DNA from: a virus
Direction: 5' to 3' (one strand)
Length of the DNA stretch: 24,286 nucleotides
IMG/VR virus record: IMGVR_UViG_3300038701_002089
Location: 1-24,286 of that record
How positions within the stretch are numbered: the stretch's first letter is position 1; every line of letters begins with the position of its first letter. Below are positions 11,775 to 19,612 of the stretch, piece by piece. The position numbers and the translations under genes were made by a program. The notes below the pieces were generated by a model. It was not told the DNA's origin and ran no database searches. It saw only the letters and a program-made list of their open reading frames with translations.

Positions 11775-12165
11775 TCTTTAACTCCTTTGGCATGTTGCGG
11801 TCGCCCTTTTGCCAATAGCCGCAAGCATGCTGTATTAACTCTTCTCGAGTTGAGCTGCCAATATGTGAAGCAGCAACGTCTCCCCAAAACAATAATGATT
11901 CTCCGGTACCAATCCCTAATAAAACATGCGCCCTCCCGCCAGAATGTATCCTTCTTATCAGCCAGACCTTTTGCTGTGGCGTGAAATGGTCTATCCGCAC
12001 GTTGGTCGTAGGTCTCTTCGGCCATTCTTTTATCCACTTAAGCTCTATCCAGCCGTGTGTGTAATTCACGTCCGGCACGCCCAGGCCGGTGAGACTTTCT
12101 ATCCTCTGGGCATCTAGCCCAATAAGCATGGGCTTTATTCTAGCCCAATAGTTTGACTCAGACAT
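11719..12165 (-). CDS. ExK-type nuclease, VRR-NUC/Hjc-like (148 aa)
   Basis: The motif order is RIESLTGLGVPDVNYTHGWI followed by ELKW, with Asp32, Glu41 and Lys43 as candidate metal and catalytic residues. TPQQKVWLIRRIHSGGRAHV follows, typical of small phage VRR-NUC-like or Holliday-junction-type nucleases. Length fits that group. It could act on replication or recombination intermediates; the exact substrate is unknown. The ATG at 12165 overlaps the deaminase stop by 8 bp; the GTG at 12180 is less likely. It lies in the long replication operon. Confidence 0.82.
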   Translation of the reverse strand: MSESNYWARIKPMLIGLDAQRIESLTGLGVPDVNYTHGWIELKWIKEWPKRPTTNVRIDHFTPQQKVWLIRRIHSGGRAHVLLGIGTGESLLFWGDVAASHIGSSTREELIQHACGYWQKGDRNMPKELKSVLHEDRFERQRGLFDAR

Positions 12166-12652
12166 TGACCACCGATACACCGCCCTCAGAGAACAATTGC
12201 TTAGACAACTCGTGTTCGCGACGGAAGCGATGTTCTTGTGGAACCATAACGCTCTCTATGCCGGCAGCTATTATGTGCTTGGCACAGTCGGGGCATGGGT
12301 ACAGGGTTGTGTATAGATTGTATCCCTCGACAGGCTCTTTAGAAGCAAGGATGGCGTTCATCTCAGCGTGTATCACCCTTTCATACTTTCTTCTTTTGTC
12401 TTCCCATAGGTGTTTCCAGTCCACCACACGTCTAGGAAAGCCGTTGTAACCTGTAGAACAAATGCTTTTGTCCGGCCTTACTATTACACAACCGACTTTT
12501 GTATTCGGGTCACGTGACCTAGTACCGACCATCATAGCAATTCCCATCATGTAGTTATGAAAGCCTGGTCTACTAGCCGTTCCCTTTCTAACTTGCTCAA
12601 GGTATTCCTTCTCATAGTGAGCGTCAATTTGTTCGTCGTAGTGTCCCACCAT
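12158..12652 (-). CDS. Deoxycytidylate deaminase (164 aa)
   Basis: The zinc signature is complete: HAEMNA (His95, Glu97) and PCPDCAK (Cys120, Cys123). They are preceded by the family's SRDPNTKVGCVIV and the STGYNGFPR substrate loop. It deaminates dCMP to dUMP in the cytosol, feeding thymidylate-type enzymes. Here the ThyA-superfamily enzyme at 16179-17237 is the obvious consumer. The start is the ATG at 12652 in a TGATG overlap with the previous gene; the TTG codon before it is unnecessary. The length is usual for phage enzymes. Confidence 0.95.
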   Translation of the reverse strand: MVGHYDEQIDAHYEKEYLEQVRKGTASRPGFHNYMMGIAMMVGTRSRDPNTKVGCVIVRPDKSICSTGYNGFPRRVVDWKHLWEDKRRKYERVIHAEMNAILASKEPVEGYNLYTTLYPCPDCAKHIIAAGIESVMVPQEHRFRREHELSKQLFSEGGVSVVNV

Positions 12653-12894
12653 CAATCTCCATAATCAAAGGGCTTTATCACTTTGCCTGTTCTAGGCGTT
12701 ACCTTTTTAGCAAAGTAATTAAATATGCCCGGCCTTACTCGTTTCTGGTATAGAAACACCTTTCCATCGATAGCTGCTTGCCAAAACAACTTCTGTATTG
12801 CAGGACTTTTGGAGGCGTGGTCTGATTGAAGATACAATATGTTATCTCCAGGTTCAGAGTTCTCTATCCACTGCTTAAATCTTTCTATGCTCAT
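12652..12894 (-). CDS. Small hypothetical protein downstream of DNA polymerase (80 aa)
   Basis: The start is the ATG at 12894, overlapping the polymerase stop as ATGA with GGGGAGAAGTGAA upstream; the frame before it is a shadow. It starts MSIERFKQWIENSEPGDNIL. The pattern Y-x(20)-A-x(2)-GKVFLYQKR followed by NYFAKKV recalls small phage proteins with a helix and a basic beta hairpin that may touch DNA. No confident family. It sits between polymerase and dCMP deaminase. Confidence 0.75.
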   Translation of the reverse strand: MSIERFKQWIENSEPGDNILYLQSDHASKSPAIQKLFWQAAIDGKVFLYQKRVRPGIFNYFAKKVTPRTGKVIKPFDYGD

Positions 12895-14810
12895 TTCACT
12901 TCTCCCCACGAAGGACCAATCTCAATGTCTACTTTAGAAGGAACTTTTAACTCTACACAGTTCCTCATGATTTCGGCTAGTTGTTCCGCCTCCTGCCTAT
13001 GTTCTATGCTTAGGTCTAGTTCATCGTGGACTTGTAATTGCAAAGGGAAGCCAGCCTCGTCGCCAGCTACTAGAGCGGCTTTCGTTTGGTCAGCTGCAGA
13101 CCCCTGTATAAGTCTGTTTAAAGCCCTATGCGTCCACTTATAGTTTAATCCGTCGGCATCCTTTGGGAACCTACACCTCCGACCTGAGAGAGTGGTTATG
13201 TACCCTCTCTGTGTGGCTCGTTCTATGCAAAGTAATTCCATTTGCTTAAGAAATGGAACCTTTTCATGGAATTTGTTAAATAGCTTCTCTCCGTCGTCGC
13301 CCGCCACGACGATACGCTGCCCCTTCCTTGGGCCTCTCTTTAGAGTTATGACTTTTGTATTTAGACCTAGCGTTCTACAAAGCTTGGGCTGCCCCATGCC
13401 ATAGCAAAGTCCTAAGAATATTTCCTTAGCTTGCTTACGTGTAACACCAGCAAGCTGAGCCATCATTTCATGGTTATCTGTATCTGGGTTCTGGCGATAA
13501 GCTTCAGCGGCATCTATAGCGCCGGTCATGGGAAATTTAGGAAGCTTCATCCCGTGAACTAATTCCGCCCAATGTACCAGCATCCTAGGTTCTTGCTGTG
13601 AATAATCTAACACAGCCCACTGCTTGCCTTCTTCAGGAATATAAATGCTACGCCATAGCGGACCTATCTCCTCGTCACGAGAAGGTTGCTGTTGCATGTT
13701 AACGTGTTCGCAAGAAAGCCTTCCATACCTAGCGCCCTTACTGCCTTTGCCGTCGTCCTTATCAGCAGCGAGCTGGTTAAAGGTGCAGTGTATCCTACCA
13801 TTTACAAGGTGCTTTTTAACCGGGTCTATAGATAAGGTTTTAAGCGTGGTCCACTTTCTCAAATTGCCTAGTGCGTTTACGATCTGACAATCGTCTTTCC
13901 TGGCCTTAATAAATTCTTGGTCTAGGGAGTCATCGGCATCGATCTGGTGGCCGGCAGCTCTGAGGGCAGGTAATACAGCGGACCTTTTTAGAGCTTCATC
14001 AGGCCCAACGGCTACACCTGTCTCGCGGGTTATGAAGTCAGAAAATTCGCGGCGCTTCTCTTGGCATTTGATTTCAACCTCTAGCAGCCTTTCTTCGTCC
14101 ACCCGTACACCGCGCTGCCGCATCCTAACCAAGGCCGGAAGTAATTTACTTTCAAGCTCCCAAACGTTCTGTATTCCCTGGCGTTCTATTTCGTCTTCCT
14201 GGAAACGCAGAACTTTAAGCGGCAGATTAACATCCTGTTCTCCGTAAAGGCCAACATACCTGGCTGGCAATAGATGTATGTACGCTCCCAGTTCCCGGTC
14301 TGACTTCATACCATAATTTCTAGCAGCTTCTAACATAAGCTGTTTATCTTTTTGGTCTCCAACCCAGGTCTTCGCTACTGAGTCAAGGGAATAGCTGAAG
14401 CGGTTATCGTCGATTAAAGGCTCTGCTATAAGAACATCAAGAAAGCGCTTTACAGAAGGCATGTCTATGCCGGCAGCCCACAGCCAGTCTAGATCGTAGG
14501 CCAAGTTGGCTCCTACGATTTCCCCGTCGTACGTTTTAAGTTCATGCTTAAGGTAAGAGAGGACGGCATCCTTTGGTAAGTTGTCCTCAGGATGCCCGAA
14601 CGGTAAATAGAGGGATGGCCCTCCTTCTATGCCAACCCCAACTCCAACAAGATTTCCGCCCGTTCTAACTGAAGGTCCAGTGGTCTTAAGGTTAGGGTCT
14701 CGAGTTTCAACGTCTAGACAAAGACGTTTAACACCCTTCAGGGATGGCAAATCAGTAAGTGAAGGCGGCTTCCAAGCAGAAGCCGGGGGAAATAGTGGTT
14801 CTTGAATCAA
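12891..14810 (-). CDS. Family A DNA polymerase with 3'-5' exonuclease (639 aa)
   Basis: The exonuclease domain shows LCLDVET (Asp33, Glu35), GANLAYDLDW (about 100-109) and YGEQDVN (189-195). The polymerase domain shows motif A AVLDYSQQEPR (Asp402), motif B RKQAKEIFLGLCYGM (Arg458, Lys462, Tyr470) and motif C LQVHDELD (595-597). There is no 5' nuclease domain, as in phage replicative enzymes. The residue matching E. coli Phe762 is Leu466. The start is a TTG at 14810, forming TTGA with the previous stop, with AGGAG upstream; no nearby ATG precedes the exonuclease domain. It is the replicative polymerase of this phage. Confidence 0.97.
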   Translation of the reverse strand: MIQEPLFPPASAWKPPSLTDLPSLKGVKRLCLDVETRDPNLKTTGPSVRTGGNLVGVGVGIEGGPSLYLPFGHPEDNLPKDAVLSYLKHELKTYDGEIVGANLAYDLDWLWAAGIDMPSVKRFLDVLIAEPLIDDNRFSYSLDSVAKTWVGDQKDKQLMLEAARNYGMKSDRELGAYIHLLPARYVGLYGEQDVNLPLKVLRFQEDEIERQGIQNVWELESKLLPALVRMRQRGVRVDEERLLEVEIKCQEKRREFSDFITRETGVAVGPDEALKRSAVLPALRAAGHQIDADDSLDQEFIKARKDDCQIVNALGNLRKWTTLKTLSIDPVKKHLVNGRIHCTFNQLAADKDDGKGSKGARYGRLSCEHVNMQQQPSRDEEIGPLWRSIYIPEEGKQWAVLDYSQQEPRMLVHWAELVHGMKLPKFPMTGAIDAAEAYRQNPDTDNHEMMAQLAGVTRKQAKEIFLGLCYGMGQPKLCRTLGLNTKVITLKRGPRKGQRIVVAGDDGEKLFNKFHEKVPFLKQMELLCIERATQRGYITTLSGRRCRFPKDADGLNYKWTHRALNRLIQGSAADQTKAALVAGDEAGFPLQLQVHDELDLSIEHRQEAEQLAEIMRNCVELKVPSKVDIEIGPSWGEVK

Positions 14811-15028
14811 GCTTCAGGCTCCTGTACTATACGGTCTATAGCTATCCTCTGTATATTGGCAGCCAAATTAGCTGTTTGGTTCTGAACAGTAGTTGGGTTG
14901 CGTTCAGACAGCGCAGCTATTACTTGCCCCGATAGGTTAGCAAGAACTGTTAAGCAGGACTCCAAGTCACAATCACCGAGGTCGTCAACAATTGTGTTAG
15001 TAATCCGGGTCACTTCTTCCTGATTCAT
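14807..15028 (-). CDS. Small hypothetical protein (73 aa)
   Basis: The protein starts MNQEEVTRITNTIVDDLGDC at the ATG 15028, preceded by AAGGAGAGTGGGGA. The ATG at 15049 lies ahead of that site and is rejected. The chain is fully helical and acidic at the start, with regular hydrophobic spacing (CLTVLANLSGQVIAALSERN, ANLAANIQRIAIDRIV), suggesting a small helical bundle. It overlaps the polymerase start. Similar in style to the next upstream gene. No family is recognised. Confidence 0.7.
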   Translation of the reverse strand: MNQEEVTRITNTIVDDLGDCDLESCLTVLANLSGQVIAALSERNPTTVQNQTANLAANIQRIAIDRIVQEPEA

Positions 15029-15266
15029 TCCCCACTCTCCTTTTCTCATTCAACTTATTTAAAGTTGTTTGTATAAATGTTATTTGTATTTTCTTTAAAT
15101 ATGCATCTATTTCTTGAGGGTCTTCCACTTCCTCAAGAAGATCGGCCACCGTTTCGGCTAAGCCACAATTAAAAGCGCTAAGTCGTTCGGTGTCAGAAAA
15201 GCCTAGAGCCATTTGCAGTAGAGCATCTTTCAGCTGACAGCATACGTTCTGTTGTTTATCAATCAT
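14997..15266 (-). CDS. Small helical hypothetical protein (89 aa)
   Basis: The protein starts MIDKQQNVCCQLKDALLQMA. The ATG at 15266 overlaps the upstream stop by 8 bp and follows GAGGAAT. The chain is predicted helical with an acidic centre (ADLLEEVEDPQEIDAYLKKI) and a basic tail (KLNEKRRVG). It overlaps the next gene by 32 bp. No family is recognised. Confidence 0.7.
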   Translation of the reverse strand: MIDKQQNVCCQLKDALLQMALGFSDTERLSAFNCGLAETVADLLEEVEDPQEIDAYLKKIQITFIQTTLNKLNEKRRVGNESGRSDPDY

Positions 15267-15654
15267 ATTCCTCAGCCCCCGCCAAATCTAAGATAAGCTC
15301 ACGCGCCTTCTTAAAGCACCAGGGGCTGTGCCAGTTAACGATAAGTAGAATTATCTGGGCTTCCTCTTCGGGTATGTCGTTGGCCTTAAAGAAGGCAGAT
15401 ACATCTAACCGATGAGAATGCCCAGGGTGTATCTGGTTGTCCTCGGCCACTTCCTGCAGCTTGTGGCAATAATGCGCTGCCTTTAATAGGTCTTCTGTGC
15501 CGTTCTTCTTCCGCCAGCGGGTGACATATTTGGTAGCGCAGCCAATTAAATAGCTACCCCCAAAATTAGCTGTCATAAAATCCCAGTGTTGTGTGGAGCC
15601 ACCTTGCTTATAGTGGTCCCCACCTATCTGACTCTCATTTGCGTACTTTGGCAT
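15259..15654 (-). CDS. DUF3310 protein (131 aa)
   Basis: The DUF3310 pattern is plain: SQIGGDHYKQGGSTQHWDFM near the N-terminus, then YLIGCATKYVTRWRKKNGTE followed by DLLKAAHYCHKL. This domain is widespread in phage nucleotide-metabolism regions and is often annotated as nucleotide-kinase-like without biochemical proof. The start is the ATG at 15654 (MPKYANESQ) with AAGGAG 10 nt upstream; the frame up to 15714 is a shadow of the HD gene. The C-terminal half (EEEAQIILLIVNWH onward) is an extension beyond the core domain. Confidence 0.88.
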   Translation of the reverse strand: MPKYANESQIGGDHYKQGGSTQHWDFMTANFGGSYLIGCATKYVTRWRKKNGTEDLLKAAHYCHKLQEVAEDNQIHPGHSHRLDVSAFFKANDIPEEEAQIILLIVNWHSPWCFKKARELILDLAGAEEYD

Positions 15655-16201
15655 TATCCATAAGCTCCTTCCACCAAGAAGAATCTTCAGTATTGGGACA
15701 AGCCAATATCTCATTAACGGTATCCTTAATCTCGTCCCAAAGTGCCATGTATGTAATAGCTCTCATACCGTTATTGAACGTGCCTTGTATATGGACATTT
15801 CCCAGCTTTAATTCTTCGTGCGCCCATAATATGAGCTCTAACATGTCGCAAATCTTTAAAATGCCGTGACCTCTTTCATCCAAGTCAACGTTGCAATTTA
15901 AATAATGGTCAACTTTGTCCTCGGCTTGGTGGAGCACCTCAGCCAACTTGTTCCCAGTCATTGGGTACTTGGCCGGGTATGGACTATCGCCCACCCATCT
16001 CTCAGGAACATCGTGCCACAATCCTGCTTTAATTAGGTCAACTGTGACATCGTTAGGAAAGAGGAGGATGATTAAGTTAGCCACGTTCCACTGGTGCTCA
16101 CCAGTTCTGTATGACCTTTGCTTAATGACCGTATGCATACGGTCAACCCAGCCGCTTTCTCTAAATGCTACTACTTTTTCAGCTGTACTCAACACCGTCA
16201 T
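15635..16201 (-). CDS. YfbR-like HD phosphohydrolase (188 aa)
   Basis: HD-domain residues are in place: EHQWNVANL (His36), GLWHDVPE (His63-Asp64, Glu67), WVGDSPYPAKY (Asp72) and ILKICDMLEL (Asp119). This is the YfbR/5'-deoxynucleotidase group, which removes phosphate from deoxynucleotides with a divalent metal. Related phage enzymes such as DatZ remove a competing dNTP. Placed next to the ThyA-like enzyme, it may adjust the nucleotide pool for modified DNA; that role is inference. The ATG at 16201 follows AGAAGGGCTTCAG and overlaps the ThyA-like gene by 23 bp. No PurZ is seen. Confidence 0.88.
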   Translation of the reverse strand: MTVLSTAEKVVAFRESGWVDRMHTVIKQRSYRTGEHQWNVANLIILLFPNDVTVDLIKAGLWHDVPERWVGDSPYPAKYPMTGNKLAEVLHQAEDKVDHYLNCNVDLDERGHGILKICDMLELILWAHEELKLGNVHIQGTFNNGMRAITYMALWDEIKDTVNEILACPNTEDSSWWKELMDNAKVRK

Positions 16202-17237
16202 CTGAAGCCCTTCTGAAGCGTAAAAACCTCCGCCTGATCCATTCCTCAGCTGCCTTTCTCCAATCGTTGTCGAGAGGCATTTGAGAGAGGATTTCTAGCG
16301 GAATTTCATATTTGTCGCTTCCTTTGCCATTCTTAAACTCAGCGTGGGCGTTCCACATTGGAATGGCTATTCTTCTAAAAAATGCGTGCCTGTATCCGAT
16401 GGTCGTAGGGTTGTCCAAGAACATAAGTAAGTCCTGGTCCCAACTAGACCGCCCCTTTGGGCCTTTCTGTCCTTCAGACATAAGTGGGAAAGGCACAACC
16501 CCACCTAGTGGACTATAGGGACACTGTCCTTCGGTTCTGTTTTTCGATAAGCTGGCAAGCTCTTCGTAAAGTTCTTCATAAGCGTGATAGTTGTCGCTGA
16601 TTTGCCAATACCTGCCAACCGGTACAGATAGGGAGCATGCTATGTACTCTTGTAGGAAGGAGAAGTGGACAGCGTTTGCTCCGTAAGCGCCCCAAATTAT
16701 ATCGTTAGAACGGTTGAAGACAGACATGTCCAACTCGCCGTAGCGATTTATCTGAAGATGGAGGGTAACGTTACAAGGAACATCTTTACCACCTTCGTCA
16801 GCCACTCTGGGATCGTTTCTCCCATCCCACATAGCTATTACAACGCGGCGATCCTCTTTATTATTAGACAGTCTGGTTATGGCCCAGTCTATCTGATCGA
16901 TGTCGAAGAAGGAACGCCATCTCCATCCATACGCGCCCCACATAACCTTGCCGTCGTCGCTATAGTTTTGCATATTTTTAGCAAATCTCTTGACAAAGGC
17001 TAAGTCGTTGCGACCCGCTAACATCCAAAGAGACTCAAAGAAGTGGAAGAAGGGATTAGCATCCCTCTTCTCATCAAATATGACGCGCTCTGTCGGCTCC
17101 TTGTATAGCGTGGTTACAGGCTGACTAGAAACTCTGACTGTACCATTTCTAGAGCCGCTTGTATAACCCTCTTCCTGGAGATAGTGTAGACCAGCTCCGA
17201 GCGCGTCATTTACGTTTCTTACTTCTAATACTTTCAC
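16179..17237 (-). CDS. Thymidylate synthase superfamily enzyme (TS or dUMP/dCMP hydroxymethylase, 352 aa)
   Basis: The ThyA-fold landmarks are PFFHFFESLWMLAGRNDL, EDRRVVIAMWD (the Arg pair), VPCNVTLHLQ (nucleophilic Cys), FNRSNDIIWGAYGANAVHFS and ISDNYHAY. The enzyme adds a one-carbon group from methylene-folate to C5 of a pyrimidine nucleotide. The residue matching TS Asn177, which selects dUMP over dCMP, is Asn only if a one-residue insertion is accepted. The chain is about 90 residues longer than TS and lacks the usual C-terminal end. The start is a GTG (GTGA overlap) with AAGGAAGACGCTGC upstream. Neighbouring modification genes favour a hydroxymethylase, but TS is possible. Confidence 0.88.
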   Translation of the reverse strand: MKVLEVRNVNDALGAGLHYLQEEGYTSGSRNGTVRVSSQPVTTLYKEPTERVIFDEKRDANPFFHFFESLWMLAGRNDLAFVKRFAKNMQNYSDDGKVMWGAYGWRWRSFFDIDQIDWAITRLSNNKEDRRVVIAMWDGRNDPRVADEGGKDVPCNVTLHLQINRYGELDMSVFNRSNDIIWGAYGANAVHFSFLQEYIACSLSVPVGRYWQISDNYHAYEELYEELASLSKNRTEGQCPYSPLGGVVPFPLMSEGQKGPKGRSSWDQDLLMFLDNPTTIGYRHAFFRRIAIPMWNAHAEFKNGKGSDKYEIPLEILSQMPLDNDWRKAAEEWIRRRFLRFRRASDDGVEYS

Positions 17238-17878
17238 GCAGCGTCTTCCTTAACAGGCAGGTGTACCAAGTTGTTAACTTGCACACGTTTGGCTGCCGGC
17301 AAGTTCTTAGGAATAACAACTGTGTCCAGCTGCTCAACGAATGGTTTGATTTCAGGCCAGATAGAAAGCAACTTGCCAACCGTAGTTACCGAAGCCAAAA
17401 TACTTAACACTTCATTGCGGGCTGACTGAATAGCGTCGATAAGGTCTTCTGCCCTAGTTTTTAATTCACTGTAATGGGTGGCTTCCCTAGAAGTTGCTGG
17501 CCACTCGTGGGCGCAGCCAAGATCGTAAGGTAGAATTCTATCTTCTCTGAACTTGGCATAAGGTATGACGGAACCCGTTATATCATCCACCCAACAGCCC
17601 AGAAACAGTCTCATGTTCCCGCCGAAAGTCAGTTTGGCATAGTCCGAACCGAATTTCATATCGAAGCTTGAATACTTGTGGAACCACTTTTTGTTGGAAG
17701 CCGCTTTCATTGTATCTATGATATCCAGTTCCCGTTGAGTGAACAGCGTCTCATACATCTCGTCAACGAAAACAGACAACTCGTTCTCAAGGTCAGCTAC
17801 ATCATTGCTGAACCTGTGCTTTAACACGCCGATACAAATATCTTCACGCATTTCCCTATTTAGTCTCTGCGTCGCCAT
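17234..17878 (-). CDS. Nmad5-like nucleotide-modification-associated protein (214 aa)
   Basis: The N-terminus RLNREMREDICIGVLKHRF and the C-terminal VTTVGKLLSIWPEIKPFV match the layout of the Nmad5 family, which was defined by its recurrent association with phage DNA hypermodification genes; its activity is not established. The middle is a beta-rich region (KFGSDYAKLTFGGNMRLF). I prefer the ATG at 17878, because GAGG sits 9 nt upstream; the ATG at 17887 is too close to it. The gene lies between the glycosyltransferase and the ThyA-like enzyme. The family call is from pattern memory. Confidence 0.78.
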   Translation of the reverse strand: MATQRLNREMREDICIGVLKHRFSNDVADLENELSVFVDEMYETLFTQRELDIIDTMKAASNKKWFHKYSSFDMKFGSDYAKLTFGGNMRLFLGCWVDDITGSVIPYAKFREDRILPYDLGCAHEWPATSREATHYSELKTRAEDLIDAIQSARNEVLSILASVTTVGKLLSIWPEIKPFVEQLDTVVIPKNLPAAKRVQVNNLVHLPVKEDAA

Positions 17879-18692
17879 TCTTTTCATCCTCTTTCTGTGA
17901 AGACTGGTAAGCCTTCTTCCAATACACCGTTACTTCCTTGCGCGTCCCAAAACCTTCTCTGTCGGTCTTGTTCTGCTTTTGCCTAACCCTTACAAATCCG
18001 GGGTGGAGTTCGGCGAGGCGCTCAGCCCCAGCATTGTGCACCTCATGTGTGCGCCACACCGAACAGCCCCCAGCGGCTTGGGTCTTCTTCTGCCCTTGGG
18101 CATAGGAATAATAAATCTTAGATTTATGACCCATCCTCAACAGTTGTAAGGCAATATCAAAATCTTCCATAACCTCCACCCTTTCATGGGAGCAGGATAA
18201 ATATTCTTTAGTGCGGTAGGCTAAAAATCTCATGTACCGAGTATTTTCTACGAACTCGTCGCGCACCCTGTTATTTCCTTCACGTCCAGAAATGCCCACG
18301 TGAGCGTAGGTGTCGAGGTCGTCGTATATATCGTTGATAAGATTATTCAGCTGCCTGTTGTCTGGAGCCGTAAGCTTCCACCAGTCGTCTTTATCAGTGA
18401 ACTGGTTTTCCCTAATATAGAATTCTATATCGTCGTCCAACATTAAAAACTTTTCGATGCCTTCTTCTAGGCAATAGTCCGCGATATATTTTCGCGTTGG
18501 AACTATAGTTTTAATGTGTTCTGGCAAGATCAGGAGGTTACAATCAAATTGGTCCCTGAGTTTTAAATAGTCCATAGCTTCGTGCGTCTGGCAGACGATC
18601 GTAGCCTCTTGGGCGTCCGAAGCAGAAAGATTTGCTAACGTGCAATTTTTAGTTTCGTGAGCCCTCCCTAGAGAGGGGATAAATATAGACAT
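17856..18692 (-). CDS. GT-A glycosyltransferase, TET-associated/phage DNA-modification type (278 aa)
   Basis: IFIPSLGRAHETKN opens the nucleotide-sugar fold, TIVPTRKYIADYC precedes FLMLDDDIEFYIR with the metal-binding DDD at 86-88, and MEDFDIALQLLRMGH at 175-189 supplies the catalytic-region acids. GGCSVWRTHEVHNAGAERLA followed by ELHPGFV (208-234) is the C-terminal block typical of TET-associated glycosyltransferases, which decorate hydroxymethylated pyrimidines in phage DNA. The ATG at 18692 follows CGGAGGAAAG and is the first gene after promoter E. The sugar and base are unknown. No TET enzyme lies in the window, so the hydroxymethyl base would have to come from the ThyA-like enzyme. Confidence 0.82.
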   Translation of the reverse strand: MSIFIPSLGRAHETKNCTLANLSASDAQEATIVCQTHEAMDYLKLRDQFDCNLLILPEHIKTIVPTRKYIADYCLEEGIEKFLMLDDDIEFYIRENQFTDKDDWWKLTAPDNRQLNNLINDIYDDLDTYAHVGISGREGNNRVRDEFVENTRYMRFLAYRTKEYLSCSHERVEVMEDFDIALQLLRMGHKSKIYYSYAQGQKKTQAAGGCSVWRTHEVHNAGAERLAELHPGFVRVRQKQNKTDREGFGTRKEVTVYWKKAYQSSQKEDEKNGDAETK

Positions 18693-18716
18693 CTTTCCTC
18701 CGTTTCTAATCCCTGT

Positions 18717-18745
18717 ATACTACGAGGGTGTTACGCAAAAGTAAA
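18717..18745 (-). promoter_or_regulatory. Promoter E (phage promoter family)
   Basis: Minus strand: -35 TTTACT at 18745-18740, a 17-nt spacer and -10 TAGTAT at 18722-18717. The shared block is TTTACTTTTGCG. It drives the long operon from the glycosyltransferase to the SLOG gene. An 8-bp inverted repeat GCAAAAGT/ACTTTTGC (18735-18742 and 18762-18769) joins the end of the previous gene to this promoter and could be a weak attenuator. Confidence 0.78.
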
Positions 18746-18753
18746 GCACTTGT

Positions 18754-19611
18754 TTAAGGAAACTTTTGCTTGGGTCGACCATCTCCAGATTTAGCCCTGA
18801 GATATTTGTCAAATTCACACAGCGTGTGTTCAACCTCACGCATCTCCCAAGGAGGCATATCAGGTATGTAATCCTGGCTTTGCGCTAATAGTAATTGCAT
18901 GTGTGACATTATCTCATCTGTCTTACCAGATCGGAAATAGTCCTTGTCTAGCCCAAGTAGTCTGGATATACCTCGCCGGCAGCCTGGTCCTGGGTTAGCC
19001 CACGTCATAATGTCAGTGGCGTTCTCTAGGATATGTGTGTGGCGTAAATCAGTTATGACTTCGTAAGCCATAAAAGGCCCCATAAAAGGCATCTCCTTTA
19101 GGATTTCCCAGGAGCGTTCCAAGCTGTTACTCTCGCACATCTCTCGGTACATTCTACCTATATCATCTGCACATTGGTCTATGCACCACAGGACACCGTC
19201 TAGTTTGTTCATACCGTTAGGCGTCTTTATGATATAGGCCGCTGTAACGACCGGGGATATGCCCTGAAGAAGTTTCCTAGCCTCGTCTGAATCCCAATAG
19301 CTGAACATCATCTGGTCGTCTAATATCCTGCCTGTGGAAATTCTATTGAACCAGCGGAAAGCGATAGTGGCTAGTAGCACATCTTTCTTATCCCTAAATG
19401 GCTCTCGGATGTTGTTCCTGAACCAGATGGTGGTTTTATCCAGCTCTCTATATACGTTGGTGAACCGATATTCTTGTAGAATGGGATCGTCGGTCCAAGG
19501 GCCACCATTGGGGCCTTCCCCATAAGGATTAGGGGCATGACAAAAGCGCCGCAAATAAATATTGTGGCGCTCCTGTGCAAATTCAAAGAATTCTTTTGTT
19601 TTGTCTGACAT
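18754..19611 (-). CDS. ADDT / 5-hmdU-kinase helical-domain family protein, putative DNA base hypermodification (285 aa)
   Basis: The N-terminal block ERHNIYLRR, then PWTDDPILQEYRFTNVYREL (38-57) and DKTTIWFRNNIREP, matches the helical family linked to thymine hypermodification (amino acid:DNA transferase / alpha-glutamyl-putrescinyl-thymine pyrophosphorylase, and the helical domain of 5-hmdU DNA kinase). The later MPFMGPFMAYEVITDLRHTH and NPGPGCRRGISRLLGL are also typical. The family is thought to act on a pyrophosphorylated hydroxymethyl base in DNA. No P-loop kinase domain is in this chain. The ATG at 19611 follows GGAAGAATAAT; the extension to 19644 is a shadow. The chemistry here is inference. 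Confidence 0.8.
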   Translation of the reverse strand: MSDKTKEFFEFAQERHNIYLRRFCHAPNPYGEGPNGGPWTDDPILQEYRFTNVYRELDKTTIWFRNNIREPFRDKKDVLLATIAFRWFNRISTGRILDDQMMFSYWDSDEARKLLQGISPVVTAAYIIKTPNGMNKLDGVLWCIDQCADDIGRMYREMCESNSLERSWEILKEMPFMGPFMAYEVITDLRHTHILENATDIMTWANPGPGCRRGISRLLGLDKDYFRSGKTDEIMSHMQLLLAQSQDYIPDMPPWEMREVEHTLCEFDKYLRAKSGDGRPKQKFP

Positions 19612-19612
19612 A

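Noticed and set aside
16179-17237. Assignment as plain thyA
   Set aside because: The family is clear but the product (methyl or hydroxymethyl) is not, so no gene symbol is given.
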